DNA of 64,000 nucleotides from Phalacrocorax aristotelis. Its lineage: Eukaryota; Chordata; Aves; Suliformes; Phalacrocoracidae. Below the pieces are notes generated by a model. That model did no database searches, had not been told where the DNA came from, and worked only from the letters and a program-made list of their open reading frames with translations. Both the position numbers and the translations under genes were made by a program. Within the stretch, counting starts at the first letter, position 1; each line of letters begins with the position of its first letter. The stretch lies in NCBI RefSeq assembly GCF_949628215.1, contig NC_134283.1, forward strand, positions 23,724,975 to 23,788,974, read 5' to 3'. Below, piece by piece: positions 33,501 through 46,522 of the stretch.

Positions 33501-36500
33501 TATTTACAGATCTCCCTGTTCACACAGCACATCCAACCCAACACTTTAGAAGAACACATGAAAAGCTCAAAGCAGGAGCAACGGATAAGTGCCAGAAACC
33601 CCTGCAATGGATGAGCACCAGAAACCCCTGGGAGCATGCAGTTAGTATGCAACTCACCTTGGTTTCAGCACCCAGTGCCTCTGGAGCCTCTGCATCTGCC
33701 CCTGCTTTTGTTCTGGCAGGCCTTGGCGAAAGTGGTCTACATGGCTTGATCCCAGGGCCACAGCGAGAATATGCCCTCAGGAATTTCAGAGCCTCTGGAT
33801 TTGGAGGTGGGGAGCTCTCCTGGGAAAGATGAGAAAACACACATTAGCAGAGGGAGGCTGGAGCAAAGAGAAACCCACCCAATGAAGTTTGGGTGGTCAA
33901 CCACAAGCTCAACCACAGGTTTCCAGCAAGCAAATGACCGCACGCTCTTTCTGCCATGACTTGGCAGAAGTTCTTGGGAGAAGGCAATCTGTACACAGGC
34001 AGCAAAAGCCAGACTGCCTACAGCAACAAATCCAGACCCGGCAACTGAACTTTGTAAAGAAACACTTAAAAAGAAGAAAAGGGAAAAAATCTGCAGAAAC
34101 ACTTATTTGGATCAAATGCATGCATCGGATTGATTGCAGAGTCCCTCTTTATTGACTAATCTGGCAGACATGAAAGGAAAGCAACACCAGATAAGCCAAC
34201 AGAGATACCTGCCAGACCTAGCGACAATATAAATGGATGGACGGTCCAAACTGACAATGATCATAACTCCTTAAAAAGCAGAAAACTTCCTGTGAAAAGG
34301 GCAAATGCCAGCGTGGAGTAAGCATGCTGAGAGACTTCCAGCCTCCCTTGTTGGCAACACTAGAGAACATGAACTCCCAGAAGAAGCCATCCCACCTCCA
34401 TAAATCCAGAGCATGCTACAGAGCCCTGCTACAGCAAGGTTTAATGAAATGGCACAGGCAGGCATGAAGCTGACACAAATTAGATGCTGTTCTCAAGTGC
34501 TCTTCTGTTCAGCACCTCAAATCTGTACTTACCCTATTCTAGACAAAGAAGAGCAAAGAGTGAGGGAGTCTGGTATTTTTGCGAGGGTGGAATTGCATCT
34601 GGGAGGCATCTTCAAAGGCCGTGGTTAGCACTGGCACAAGGCGACACTCCTCGATGTCTAACAGGCAGTCTGCAACAGACTGTCTGAGGCAGTCCCCAGA
34701 CAAACCCTGAAAATTGGAAGGATGCTGTGGCAAGTGGGTGACCTTAAATACAACCAGTGCACTGCTCTGCTCTTGGAAAGAAGAGGAGCTGTACAGTTAG
34801 GCCTCCAGATCTTTACAGGTACCCAAGGTCTCAGCTGCTGTCTAAGCTGAACCGCAGTCCCCTTGAGGCAGATTCCTTGTTCCCTGGCCCACTTAGCTCA
34901 GCAGACCTGAAGACTGAAGGTAGGACAGGAGAGTAACATCAATGATTTTGGTGTAAGGACCAGGGTATGCGATGCCCTCAGCACTGCCTAGGTTGATCAT
35001 GGTCCGAAGATGATCATTCTGTTTTCAACAGGAGCCAGGCAACACAGATCTCTCCAGTAAGTTAATGAGAAGTGCCTCTACCTAGTGCGGTCGGTTAGAA
35101 GTCAAGTAACTCTGTGATCTTAGGAGCATGCTAGCAGAGTGCAGTGTGCCCCATCTTCCTCCACAGGAGCACTGAGACTGCCAGAGCCCTTTTCAAGGCA
35201 GCTGCTGCAATTATCAGCCTCGGGCACAGATGAAAGAAAAGAAACTTTGCGTTAGACATCAAGAATCAACTTAAACTCTGAGCAGCAGCTCCACAGAAGA
35301 TGGAGATCCTTCACAGGGAACACCCCAGCTCTAGAAGAGCCACAGCAACAGTTAAAGCAATGTTGAGTCAGCACCACGGCCTCCTGCCACCTCTCTCCAG
35401 GGGAATCCGCTGAGCACAAGTAATGCACCATGCATAAACTGCCTGTGCAGAGACCACCCCCTTTCCCCAAAACAAAAAGAAGAAATTACCTCATCTTCCT
35501 CTAACCCAGAGGATTTGTCAAACAGGAGCGTAGGCTTGTGTTCCTGAAGCACAGCTAGGCTTGCTGCCATGTGTGGAAGGGTCATGGACATCAGAGGTTG
35601 GTGACACACCAGGAGGAAGGGACACAGCATTTGGAACCACTGGCTTGGATATCATCTTGCCAATTTTTTCAGTTGTTTTATACACACGCTTAATTTTAGT
35701 GTCAAAAGTTGGCCCAATGGCCACAGACCAGAGGGAAGCAATGCAGGGATAAGGAGGAACTTGAAGGCTCCAGCTAAGGAAGGGAGCACCAAGGGAGGGC
35801 TTGTGTAAGTGGCAGTGCTTGAGCCATGACCCAGCTTGCACTCACTGTCTGCACAAGCAGCAGCTTGCTGTGCCACTCCTGTCCACACAGCCTGGTTGGC
35901 TGCAAAGATAGAACAGAGACTGAAGGCTACCAAGGACTCACGGAAGGGCAAAGCCCTCTCCTGGCAGCCGACAATCTTGAGGCGAGTGGGAATGCAGGAT
36001 CCAACAGTTCAAGGCTACTCCGGAGAGCCACCAGCTTACCAGCCAAAGCAACAGCCCTACACTTCCCCTTCCTCAGGGAGCTTCTCCCAGGCGAGGCTGA
36101 GCTGGAAGGGAGCTCCAAGGCCACTCCTCCAGGAGACCACTATAATGAGGGTGGGCACAACCCGCCATGTGGTGGAAACCAACCCCATCTGTAGGAGCTG
36201 CTGTGCCTACTTCTGGATGAAGGAAGAGGCCAATGGAACACAGAGGTCACCTGGATGACAGGGGTCTCCCAGATCCAGACTGATAACGGTGGATCCACCC
36301 AAAGATAGTGATGGAGCTCTCCTTCCCTCTCCCAGTGGGCCTTAACTTTACTTTCCGCACAAACAGGTACACTTACACCAAGGCAATTGCTTCAGTGCAT
36401 TTTGCAAAGCCCTCCAACATTTAAACATGAGGATCTCACCAGAGGAGAAAAAATTATTCAGAGAAAGAAAAAGAAAGTAGCCAAAAGTGAGCCAAAACCT

Positions 36501-39309
36501 TCAAAGTGAGATGCCCCATCATTTCAGCAGCAGAGAAACCCTGAGGAAACAAGGCACAGCCCTGCATTCCTTTTCCCACAAGCACATGTACAGAGGACAG
36601 GAGGTACGTACACCCTTGCAGGTTGTGGTGGAGCTACGAGGCCTCCACCTCAGCTGCCTGCAGATGTCTGCGCGCCCATGCTGTGCAGTGGTTACCCACC
36701 AGGACAATCACTCAGAGAAGAATGAGGAGATATACGGCACACTGTGGGTCCACAGGGTGAAAAGAGTTGGACCAATGTTTGATGCAGCCTGAAGACCTAC
36801 CTCTGAAGACCATGATCCATGGGGCAGAGTACCACAGCCATTTGGCACAAACCCCAGACTAGCATTACCCCAAACATCAGGAAGATGCAAAGCCTCTAGG
36901 ATGGATGCGTCTCTAGGCAGGGAATACAGCTGTGAGGGCTGCTCTGCATGCCCCAGGAACCACCTTTAGACCCCAACAACCAAATGGCCAAGTAGAAGCC
37001 TCCAGGCAGAGGCTTTGATGAGATTTTCCTCTTCCCAGCTTCCCCTGTGTGTGGGGTCTACATGGCCAGACAGGATGGGGATTATTACAGCAATCGCTCT
37101 CCAGACCTGAGACAAATGTTCTTGCTCAGCACACAGCCCCACTGTCACATATGCCCACTGTGCTTCAGCACTGAGTTGCCCCCAGACCCGCATCCCACAG
37201 AGCCTCATGGCTGAACTGCATTCCAGGCCAGGAGAGTTCAAGAACTCAGTGGGTACCAACCTGCAGTTTGGCCTTCACCTTTGACTCCACGTATTCATAT
37301 TTCTGGGACTTCCACAAAGCTTTCACAGGCTTGGGCTGGCTGTGCTCTCGGGCTTGCTCCTTCTCTTTGCACTTCTTCTGAATCTCCTTTATTCGCCTCA
37401 CATTTTCCTTCTCGTGGTCCTTGGACTCTTTCCCTGCACAGCAAGGGGAGGCACAGCCTTCACCCCTCAGACACTACCAAAGGATGCAGTCTCTTGGAGC
37501 ACTGGCACCAGAGCCCACAGCTCTGTCTCCAAAGCTGGTCCAACCACCCACAGAAATAGCAAGCTCTCCCCTCTCCTGCAGACTAGGCAATCTGTGCATT
37601 TTTCCCATGTTAGATGCACACTCCCAGATGGACCCTTTTCTGCCTGAGGATCCCACAGTGCCCAGACGACCATCAGCACAGGTCTGTGCACATCACTGGT
37701 GTTCACAGAATCCCTTGCTCTGAAGGAACGTGACTCACTTGTCCCATTTCGAGCTATGCTAGACTAGCCATGCCCACATCCTCTCTAGAGCAAGGTCAAT
37801 TCCCAGCTCAGCATCCAATGGAATTTCTGAAGTGAAGAGTGGGCTGGTTAATGGCAGCTGCAGAGCCTTCAATCCATGCTGTTCCCAGTTTCAGGCTCAG
37901 GGTCAGCCACTGTCCCACATTCAGGAGGACATAATCAAGACTACAGAGCATATTTTTTTATTTTTGAATCAAAAATGATCCTTCCTTGGGCTCCCCAAGA
38001 CCTGGAAGATCTCAGTGGATGCAGCTAGACCCTCTTCTATTCCCCTCCTGCTTCGGCACAGCAGTTGTGGCAACTACCAGCTGGCACCCAGGCAGGGCTA
38101 GGGACGATGCCAGCACATGAAGCCAAGCAAGTGGCACCCAGTGCTCAGCCTTATATCCTCCCTGGACCTCTGAATGTACTCTGGGTGACCTCCCTGGAGA
38201 AGGGAACGTCTTTCACAAAGATGTTCTCAGTATCTACACGTACAGACAGCCTTCCCAAATCCTGCTTGGCTTCTACAACAAAGATTTCCCCAGGTTAAAT
38301 AACCTTTATACTTTAAGATCCATCTTTAGTTTGACTACAAAGATATTGGTTGTATTCAGAGGCAGCAAACTAGAAGGGCGTGATTTATTTCCAGCATCTC
38401 TCAATAGTCTCTCATCCATTATGAGCTCCTCAAGTCCAAACTAAAGAGCATCTTTTTTACAGTCTCCCCACTGCAGACCTGGGCCACAGCGGAGTCAGGG
38501 AGGCCACAGCAGCACCCGATCCAACAGGGGTGATGGCCCAGGGACACCACTGCCAGGACAAACAGAGGAGATGCGGCGACCTGCCCTGAGAAGCTCAAGC
38601 TCTCCTCAGGCAGCAGAGCTGAGGGATCCACCGAAATCCCTGATGCTTCATCCCTGGCCCCAAACACAACTCAGGCCAGCAGCAACTCAGCTGTACTTAC
38701 TCTTGACTGGCAGCCCCCCATCAAGGGAGACCCCTTCAAGCTGCAGTAAGAGACTGAGCGTCCCCTTCTGTCCCTTCTCCAGGAAGTCCCTTCCACTAGG
38801 GCGAATGCGAGGGGCTGGCTGGATCTGGTGGGCACTGCCCAAAGCGGGATACGGGTTGGGAACTGGGCCTAGGGGGCCAGAGGTAAAATCCAGCTTCTGA
38901 GCATTCCCTTCCAGCCTCCCTCGAGCTACAGAGAAAGAAAGAGGAGATTATCAGGAAACAATCTCACCTCGTGATTTTCTTCACCCGCAGCACACAAACA
39001 ATGCTGAAGACCCCCTCCCCTCCCCACCTCCACCTTATGCTTTCCCATCTTTCAACCTGCTGTACAGACCACCTTTAGGATCACCATGCATGAGGCAGCA
39101 GAAGGACCTGCACCAGTGTGAGCGGAGACTGTTGAGGATGCCAAAGAATAGGGACATCTAACGTGCAAGCTGCATTATGCCAAAGTACAAAACCGCACAA
39201 CTGTAACAAGCGTCAAGGACTCACCTGAGAAGGGGCGTTTGTAATAGTTTGGAAAGAGCGTAGGGTCTGGAGGAATGGGTCCACAAATCCTCGATGGCCC
39301 TTCACACAT
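30561..39309 (-). CDS. ENKD1: ENKD1, enkurin domain-containing protein 1 (complete)
   Basis: Microtubule- and centrosome-associated protein linked to cilia and spindle orientation. Seven coding exons in order: 39225-39309, 38701-38925, 37261-37433, 33658-33819, 32298-32467, 31230-31366, 30561-30721. Phases agree and give 370 residues (human 346). The N-terminus MCEGPSRICGPIPPDPTLFP is near-identical to human. It is followed by ARGRLEGNAQKLDF, a charged helix KDHEKENVRRIKEIQKK, ALWKSQKYEYVESKVKAKLQ and FLRAYSRCGPGIKP. The enkurin domain (about 265-368) has GHVPQYLLERKELW, PPGHTMMPEGQRLETL and EEAIKIFTRPKVFIKLD. The start codon lies in an exon whose 5' UTR begins at the acceptor at 39349. A noncoding first exon ends at 43920 (donor CTCG|GTGAGT) in a CpG island. 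No other exon is seen in the introns. Confidence 0.96.
30722..30741 (-). other. ENKD1: Acceptor of the last ENKD1 intron with a T16 tract
   Basis: On the minus strand an unbroken run of 16 T is followed by GCAG and then the last coding exon. The polypyrimidine tract is therefore a pure homopolymer, likely to vary in length between individuals. Confidence 0.7.
30885..30975 (+). mobile_element. CR1 3' end fragment in an ENKD1 intron
   Basis: GACCTGCTCCAGCTTTGA is followed by AGGGTTGGACTAGAGACC and CCCCTTCCAACC, the standard CR1 3' UTR ending, in plus orientation (antisense to ENKD1). The octamer tail is not preserved. Confidence 0.75.
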
Positions 39310-39349
39310 CCTGCCGTTGCTGTGCCTCTGCCACAGAAACCAGCCACCA

Positions 39350-42300
39350 CTGAGAACAGAAAAGAACAGGGCTCACTGAGCCACTGAAAAGCTACGTTTT
39401 ATATATATATAGATGAAGCTACATATTTTTTATATATATGTGAACTTCTGACCTTCATTAGAGAGCTCACACCTAGCTACAGAGATGACCTGCAGCTAGG
39501 AAACCACCCCAAATTGGACTCCATGCAGGTGAGGCAAGGGATCAAAGATTCAAGCAGCACTGTCTCTACTGTGGGGTTAATCAGCGTTTTTACTGGCATT
39601 GAACCTGAAATGCCTGCGGTTGCTGTAATACTGGTATCTTCAGTACGGAAAATCCTTCCTGGCTTTGCTCTCCCATACAGGAACATTTAATGCAGACATG
39701 CAAGCAGGAGCTGAGCTGCTATAACTGCCCTGTGTGCCTTTAGTGAACAGGAAACACAAAGTAGCTGGACATCATCTGACACATTCTAGCCTTAGATTTG
39801 AATTGTCTTGCACTTTGGGCTCTTTCTAAATAGCTCCTGTTGTTCAAACACACCTACCCAAAGCAAGCTGAAGGCCCTGCCCCACACAGATAAACCCCTC
39901 TGCTGTATCCTTCACAAGACACATCCCAGTGCTGTCACCACCCTTGTGCAAGCTGGGACTGGTCCTCAGAAGGACCTGAGACACTTCACTCAGGAAAGGA
40001 CACTTCGCTCCAGGACTGTGGAGGGGCAGACGTCGAATTTCTAGGGAAGAGTTCTGAGACGAAAAAAGCCCAGCTGGTTTCTTGGGTCTTGGGGAGAACA
40101 GAGAGTTACCTGTTTAGAAAAACATCTTTTTCATTTTTAAATAACTTTTCAATGCAGATCAACAGGGACGAGTACAGATCCACAAATCCCTGCACTGGCC
40201 ACACCGGTCCCTGCTGCCTCTCTTCTCCCCACAACAGGAGGAACACAGACCCTTCCAGCACAGGAGAAGCCAGCATCTATTTCCCCGCCATGCTCACCAA
40301 AACCTTGTGGACGGCGTTTTATTGCCTACAAGAAACTTGAAAATGAGCATGCAGGATGCTGAGCCAACAGGCCGAGACTGCTGGTGAGCTTTTGGCAGAT
40401 ACAAGAGCCTCGATACCTCATCAGAGTCACACCATGATTTTGAAAGGCACCAGGCCAGCTTGACTGGCGTCACTGCTGTAAGAGCTGGGGCTACAACCTG
40501 CATGCCCTGACTCTCGAAACAGTAATTTAAAGATTTCTGAGACAACTCTATGGGAAGAACCCGTTTCAGGATCCTCGGCACGCCAGCACTGTCGGGATGC
40601 AGCATCTGCAGTTTGATTTATAAACCAATAAACAATCAGTACAAGGCTGAGCGAGTCTGAGTCATAGCAACTAATGCACTGCAGTCTTCCTTGCTAAATC
40701 ACCCCTGTTGACATGAGACCCATTAGCAAAAAGCTGTTATTTGTCTTCCAGACACAACTGCAGAGGCAACATAAGCAATGTTGACTGTTGCACACCAGCA
40801 TGCATGTACAGACTCTACCCAGCTACTCTGGAAAAGCTATTTTTGAAGAGCAGACCCAGACTCTCAGCCCGAGATAAAAGCACACGGTCTTGATATTATT
40901 TATTCTCCTTGATAATGGATCCAACTAAGGCTCTCTTATTCTAGAAAAAAGAAAACAACTGAGTGTTCACCATGAGATCACTCCAGAACAGCTACTGGTC
41001 TTGAAGTTCACATATGATCTTGATCTGAACTTGCATTCAAACCCAATAATTTACATGCAAAATGACAGGCTGAAATCAAGACCTGTAACAGAGCAGACAA
41101 TTAGTGTGGGGGATTGAAGGAGGAAAGGCAAGTTGATGGGAGGTGGGGGATGGAAGGCTCATTTTCTACCTTCACACAAGTCACATTTCACGTCCCAACA
41201 GCATCCTGCCCTGCTGCAGGGAATTTGCAAATGACACCCACTCCCTGATTTGCAAGTCACGTCGCCTCTGGATTGGAATCTTGCAAGATCAGACAACTTT
41301 ATTACAACAGTAAGCGTCTTGCCTATCTACTCACCTCCAGCAAACTCACCCACGTGGGACACAAGCCCCTAGCCTTAGCCTCCCAGCCCTGAGAAGCAGC
41401 AGCCAAGCCTCAGTTACCAATGATCAGTACAGACTTCCCAAGCTACTGCTCTGCTCCTGTCGACTGCGAGTATATTCAGGGGACAGAAGTGAAGAGAACC
41501 TTATGGCTCACTTCTGCCAAAAGGGAATGTGCGGACCTTCTCCACTGCCATTCTCATCCTTCTGCTTCATCTCTTGTGACAGCTCTGTAGGGCAAATGGT
41601 CCCGTGCTGAGCTGATTCAACTCACTACCCCTGCAGGAACCAAGTGACTTCTTTTGCTGGTTAGTTTTCTGCCCGTTTAACCTTCTGTCCAAAAGTGCTG
41701 TTACCTCCACAAGGGGATCAGAGAAGCACTGGAGCAAGCGCAGGGGAAACACAGCAAGAGCACGTGCTTATGAATGCAGAGGAAGAGGGAACAGGACCAG
41801 CTCTTTTCAGCAGTGACCCGACTGCTGGTCTAATTTGCACCCAGGAAAGGATCTCTATCACCATGTTAGAAATGTAAACATCAAGAATACAGTATCCAAC
41901 CTGTTGCCACCAGAAAGGTACCATTTAGAGTGTTCTCAGGCTATGAGATGCAAGCAGACTCTACAAACACAGTCCAGTTAAGCCCAGGAAAACAGATATA
42001 TATGTATGCAACTCCTCTCTCTTCTTAACCCCCTGCCAGACTGCAGAACTCGCTAGGGAAGCAGCAATGCTGCTCCTAGCCACAGGGCTCCACCAGCCCT
42101 GCTCACCTGAAATCAGCACAGCTGCAAAGAGGAGCAGGACCATTGCCAGAGTAACCCAGAATGTTTAGCAGTGCTTACTCACCCTCTCTGAGCCTGGCCA
42201 GCTGCTCATTTCCCTGCCTGGACCACAGCTTAATCCTGGCTTGGCATTCCAGCAATGCAGGCTCCAGCCCTATCTCTGCCAGAAGAGCACCCCTGTAATT

Positions 42301-43919
42301 TTTGGAACCATTAATTCAATTCTTTGTGCCCTTTGCCCCAGCTTACCAAGTGGTAAAAATGCTACTTATGCCCCTGATAAAGTGAGATCTATGAACCACA
42401 GCTTCCTTTTGTGGCTTGTTTTTGACACTGTAGTTAAGGAAACTTCAAAACATAGGAACAGACAAGGCTTTGACAGGTGTTTTTCATGGCCCTGAACCTG
42501 CTGCGTCTGACCCTGAAGCACTCCCTCTTCCACATTTTCACTGTGCCTGGGTCCCTGGCCAGGAAGCCACTACCACACACAGAGCTAAAGCAAGACCAGC
42601 TTCATGCCTGTATGAGCCAATCTCTGCAAAAAGCATGGGAAAAAAGTCCCACAGCTGTGATAAGCTGTGATAAGCAGAGCAAGACATCTGCAGTATTATC
42701 AAAGGACTAGTCTCTGTTCAGCTGGTCTTTGTTGTTTGCTTCCTCCCTCAGTAGTCTGAGCTGAAATGGAAACTAACAGCAGGATAATGGCCATGGCCCA
42801 GGGCTGCACCTAAACAGAGGGGCACATGGATCTGGGGCTGTACCTCCTGCACAGTTGGGGCTGAGGAAATTAGGTCAGCACGCTCTGAATCTACCCAGCG
42901 ATGTTAGTCCATGCCTATGCTTTCCCCTCGCCACCCCCTGCAGACTGCAATAGGAGATATTAATATTCTCCTTTTAATACCATTTCCTGTGCAGGTTCCC
43001 TCAGCTCTTCCCCACCTGCCAGTCCCCAAGACCCATTTTCTCTTTCTTCTCTCTGAAAACAAAGGGGGCCAGGTACAGTGGTACTGTTGTTTGCAGGTGG
43101 GACATCTGTTCTCTAGGAGCTGAGGATGCATCCAATAACAGCCCTTTAGGAACAAAGCCAGCTCGTACAGTCTGCCCCAAGGAGTCAAACACGTGTCCTG
43201 CAGCAGCAGCCGCCGCCTTGAGCAGGAGTCTAACAAGGGCCATGCTCGGCCCTAGAAGGTAGGCAGAGACTGAAGTGGGTATTGCAAAGCTGCAGCCAAG
43301 TCCTATCTCAGGAGAGCAAGGAAGGACAACACAAGAGAGGCCCCACCTTAACGTGTGGGATTCCTCTCTGATGCAAGGTCAAGCCATGTGCCGAGTTTAC
43401 AGAGCCTGATGCGCAGCACTGGGTCCTGTGATGGAGACTGGAGCTGTGTGTGGCAGCCTGCAGCCTCCCCTGGCTGCGTTGTCATGGGAAATCGATACGC
43501 CTGTTCTGGGGCACGTGCCAAGATCCAAGACCTCGCTGAACAGTGCTGGGTACCCTGGAAAAACCGTTCGTGGTCCCTTTCGTTCCCCCTGTGCCTGGGG
43601 AGGGGACGGGCGGGAAAGCCGCAGCCAGAAACGCAGAACTGGAGGAGTCAGAGCCGTCAAGGTCTGAAGCAGTAGCGGCGGGTGGGCAGGAGCCCCCGTT
43701 GTGCGCCCCGACGGGGGCCGCAGGCTGCCCTAGGGCTCTGCTTCGTCCGCGCTGCCCTCGGAAGGGGCACGGCGGCCCCAGTCCTCCGTTCTGGCCTCTC
43801 CCAGCCCGGCTCCCCCGCAGCCCCCAGCTTCTGCCGCCCCGCGGCCTGGCGGACACCCCAGGGACAGCCCCGGACCGAGGCCGTGAGGAGCCTCTCCGGC
43901 TCCCCTCGAGAGCACTCAC
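39350..43919 (-). other. ENKD1 first intron (5' UTR intron)
   Basis: About 4.6 kb with no coding exon recognised. It holds AT-dinucleotide runs at 39399-39411 and 39429-39439 and, near its 5' end, the X-box-like site listed separately. Confidence 0.6.
43478..43491 (+). promoter_or_regulatory. RFX X-box-like site near the ENKD1 promoter
   Basis: GTTGTCATGGGAAA matches the ciliary X-box GTHNYYATRRNAAC at 13 of 14 positions. It lies about 430 bases downstream of the ENKD1 first-exon donor, within intron 1. RFX control would fit a cilium-related gene, but this is inferred from sequence alone. Confidence 0.35.
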
Positions 43920-44190
43920 CGAGGGAGGCCGCAGGGAAGCTCGCCGGGCTGGGGCCTGGGCTGGGTCCACCCGCCGGCAGCCAAAGGCCCGGCCCCGCCG
44001 CGCTCCCCGGCAACCGCCGCTTCCGCCGGCCGGGCCGGGGGGCGGGGCCGGGCCGGGCCGGGCCCGGGGCGCTCAGGCACCTCAGCGCCGCCGGCGGCGG
44101 CACAAGAGCGCGATCCCCCGCAGGCGGGACCAACCCCGCCCGTCAGCCGTCCCCGGGGCTGCTCAGCGCCCTCCCAGGCTGGCCCTACAG
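43570..44190 (-). promoter_or_regulatory. ENKD1: CpG island, ENKD1 promoter and noncoding first exon
   Basis: CG-dense sequence flanks the donor at 43920/43919. The noncoding first exon would extend upstream (rightward) from 43920, likely by some tens of bases, past GC boxes around 44030-44080. The exact start is not visible. The island may also serve the divergent C16orf86 gene, although its first recognised exon is 2.3 kb away. Confidence 0.7.
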
Positions 44191-46522
44191 CCAAGGTTCA
44201 TCTCCCTCGCCCCGTGCCCTCAGCCTCTGCTTTCCCCGAGGTTTTTGGGGAGATCTGTCAGACATCGCTGCCCGGCTTACACCCGCCGGCTGCTGAACCC
44301 CACCAGTTCTCAGGGCCTGGGGATGGCGGGAGCTGGGGGCCAGAGGATGCCCCAACGTGCCCCAACTTACCCCAGCCTTCATAGGACTGAGGAATTCTGG
44401 TTATAAAGCCTGTCTCTGCTTCTGTGCTTACCCTACGGCTTAGAACACGGCTGCTATGGTGGATCCAAGCACCTACACCAAGCAAAAAATGTGGGAATGG
44501 GCTCCCAGTATCCAAACTTCCACGCATAACTTGGTGTATGTCTCGGAAGAAAGCCCTGAAAGGCAGTTACAGAACAAGTCTTGAGGTATATTTTGGTGAA
44601 GTACTTATTTCTCCCGTCTGTCATTTTCTTTCCAAGTCAAGTAGCTGAACTTTTATTTTGTGAGATAAATCTGACTTAGGGTGTGCTCACCTTCGAGCTG
44701 AAAGGCCATCATTTGCTGGGCGAGCACAGAAGAGTCCCTTGGCTTGGTCAAACCAAAAGCAGTAGAACGACAATACTAGCCAGGTTTGCTGCACCAGGAG
44801 ACCATGATGGGCGTGGATGTGTTTGCCCATAACTATGCTTTTCCCTCATAATGGCACCTCTCAGTGCTGTTACTCTGGACATAGGTGTTCAAACAAATTT
44901 CAGCGCATATATTGCTGAGCGGAGGAGACACAGGTGCTGAGGTCAGCCTTTGCCTGCCGAAGCACCCCTTTGCCACATCACCTTCTCCAGGCTATAAAAT
45001 GCCATCATATTTATAAAAGAGCTGTGCAAGAGCCTGTTTCTCCTGCCGTGGTACCATGAAGACAGAGGCCACTTCTCTGCTCACAGTCAGTCTCTCCTGA
45101 ACTCTCCCATGTTCAAAAGTCAAACAAAATCCTAGTGTTTTCCACGCTGCTGGCTTGAGGGATGGAACTCGGTGCTGGTCTTGGTAGACCCTGCAGCAGC
45201 ATTCATGGTGAGGGGGCCACTGGGGTCCCTCATCCCTGTCAGAGCAGGGCTGTCACCAGTGCTAGATTGAGATGGCTGCAGCCATATCCTGCAGACCCCC
45301 TCTGTCCCTGAGGATGGAGACTCCCCACCTCCTGGCGACCCCTCCCAGGGCTGCAGCATCCCCAGGATGCCTGAACATCTGTCACTGCCACGGCCAGCCC
45401 CATCGGCCCAGCTCCTCCGTGTCCCCCAGGTTCCAGGGAGCAGCCTCCAGTTTCTCTACCTCCCTTCTCACACAGGAGCCCAGATCTGTGGGATCTATTG
45501 CCAGTGCATCCCCTGCAGGGGTTAACGGTCTTCCGGAATCTCTTGCCCAACTGGCACCTTCAAACCATCCTGAGACCCCAGCCTGGGGCATGGGGGAGGC
45601 TCAAAGGGGAGAGGTGGGGAGGACAGGCTTGGAAGTGACACCACTCATCCCATTATCGTGGCTTAAAGCACTCACGGCTGGTTTTTGCGGCTTTCAGTGG
45701 ACGGCACCAGTCCTCCCCCTGCTACCTTCTGGGCACAGGACCACTTCACTGGAGGTTTCGTGGCTGGACAGGGAAGCAGGCGTGTGGAGAGACCAGCAGT
45801 GAGATACTCAGGGTCGGTAATGAGTGCCTGCAGCCTCTCAGGGTTGCAGTCAGTCAGTGGAAATGCTGAAATCGTGTTTGAATGTCGTTTAACAGGCAAA
45901 CAGGGAATGAATTCTGGACGGAGGTTAAATCAGAAAGGGGTAGTCCTTAACAGAGCAGAATATAATGTCCCTTATTAGGGGCTGCCCCGCCTCATTCCTG
46001 GATGGAAGGGGAGGCAATGCCAAGGCTTTGGCCAGGGGCTGGGTGCCAATGGTTGGCCTGAAGGAGGTATGAGGCAGAGGTGCAAGGTGTGCTGGGGCCA
46101 GCAGGGTCTTCTGGCAGCTCAGGGCGGGTGCGGAGGGAGTCAGTTACAGGTTTACTGAACAAGTGGGGTGGTGGAGGTAGGGGACTAATAGCTGAGCTCA
46201 GCCCTGGGAGGTTTTCACCTCCTTGCATCTCCAGGTGCATTAGGAGAGCTCCTAGGGATGGCTGCTTTGGAGCAGCTCATGGGGGCCTTGTGCTGGCAAG
46301 AGCTGAGCCCCCTCAAAGCCACCACCCAGACTCAGGGCTGGGAGGGGAACTGCTGCCCCAGCAGCTCAGCAGGGAGAGGCGGCCAGTGCTCATGTCCCTG
46401 CAGAGGGGACTCACTGCAGCCTGGCAGAGCACCGTGCATTGGGGTGAGCCCCCATACCAAACCAAACACTCATGGAGATGTTGTCTGCACACAGACCCCG
46501 CTGGTGGCCTAGAGCAGCTGCC
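44191..46522. other. Interval between ENKD1 promoter and C16orf86 first coding exon
   Basis: No coding exon is recognised. It contains the inverted CR1-like fragment and probably the C16orf86 promoter and 5' UTR, neither of which I can place. Confidence 0.4.
45185..45385 (-). mobile_element. Diverged CR1-like 3' fragment, inverted relative to the 25.8 kb copy
   Basis: The reverse complement reads GCTGCAGCCCTGGGAGGGG, then CAGGAGGTGGGGAGTCTCCA, TGGCTGCAGCCATC and CCCTGCTCTGACAGGGATGA. It parallels the fragment at 25802-25975 block by block. The two copies flank ENKD1 in opposite orientation. Confidence 0.5.
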
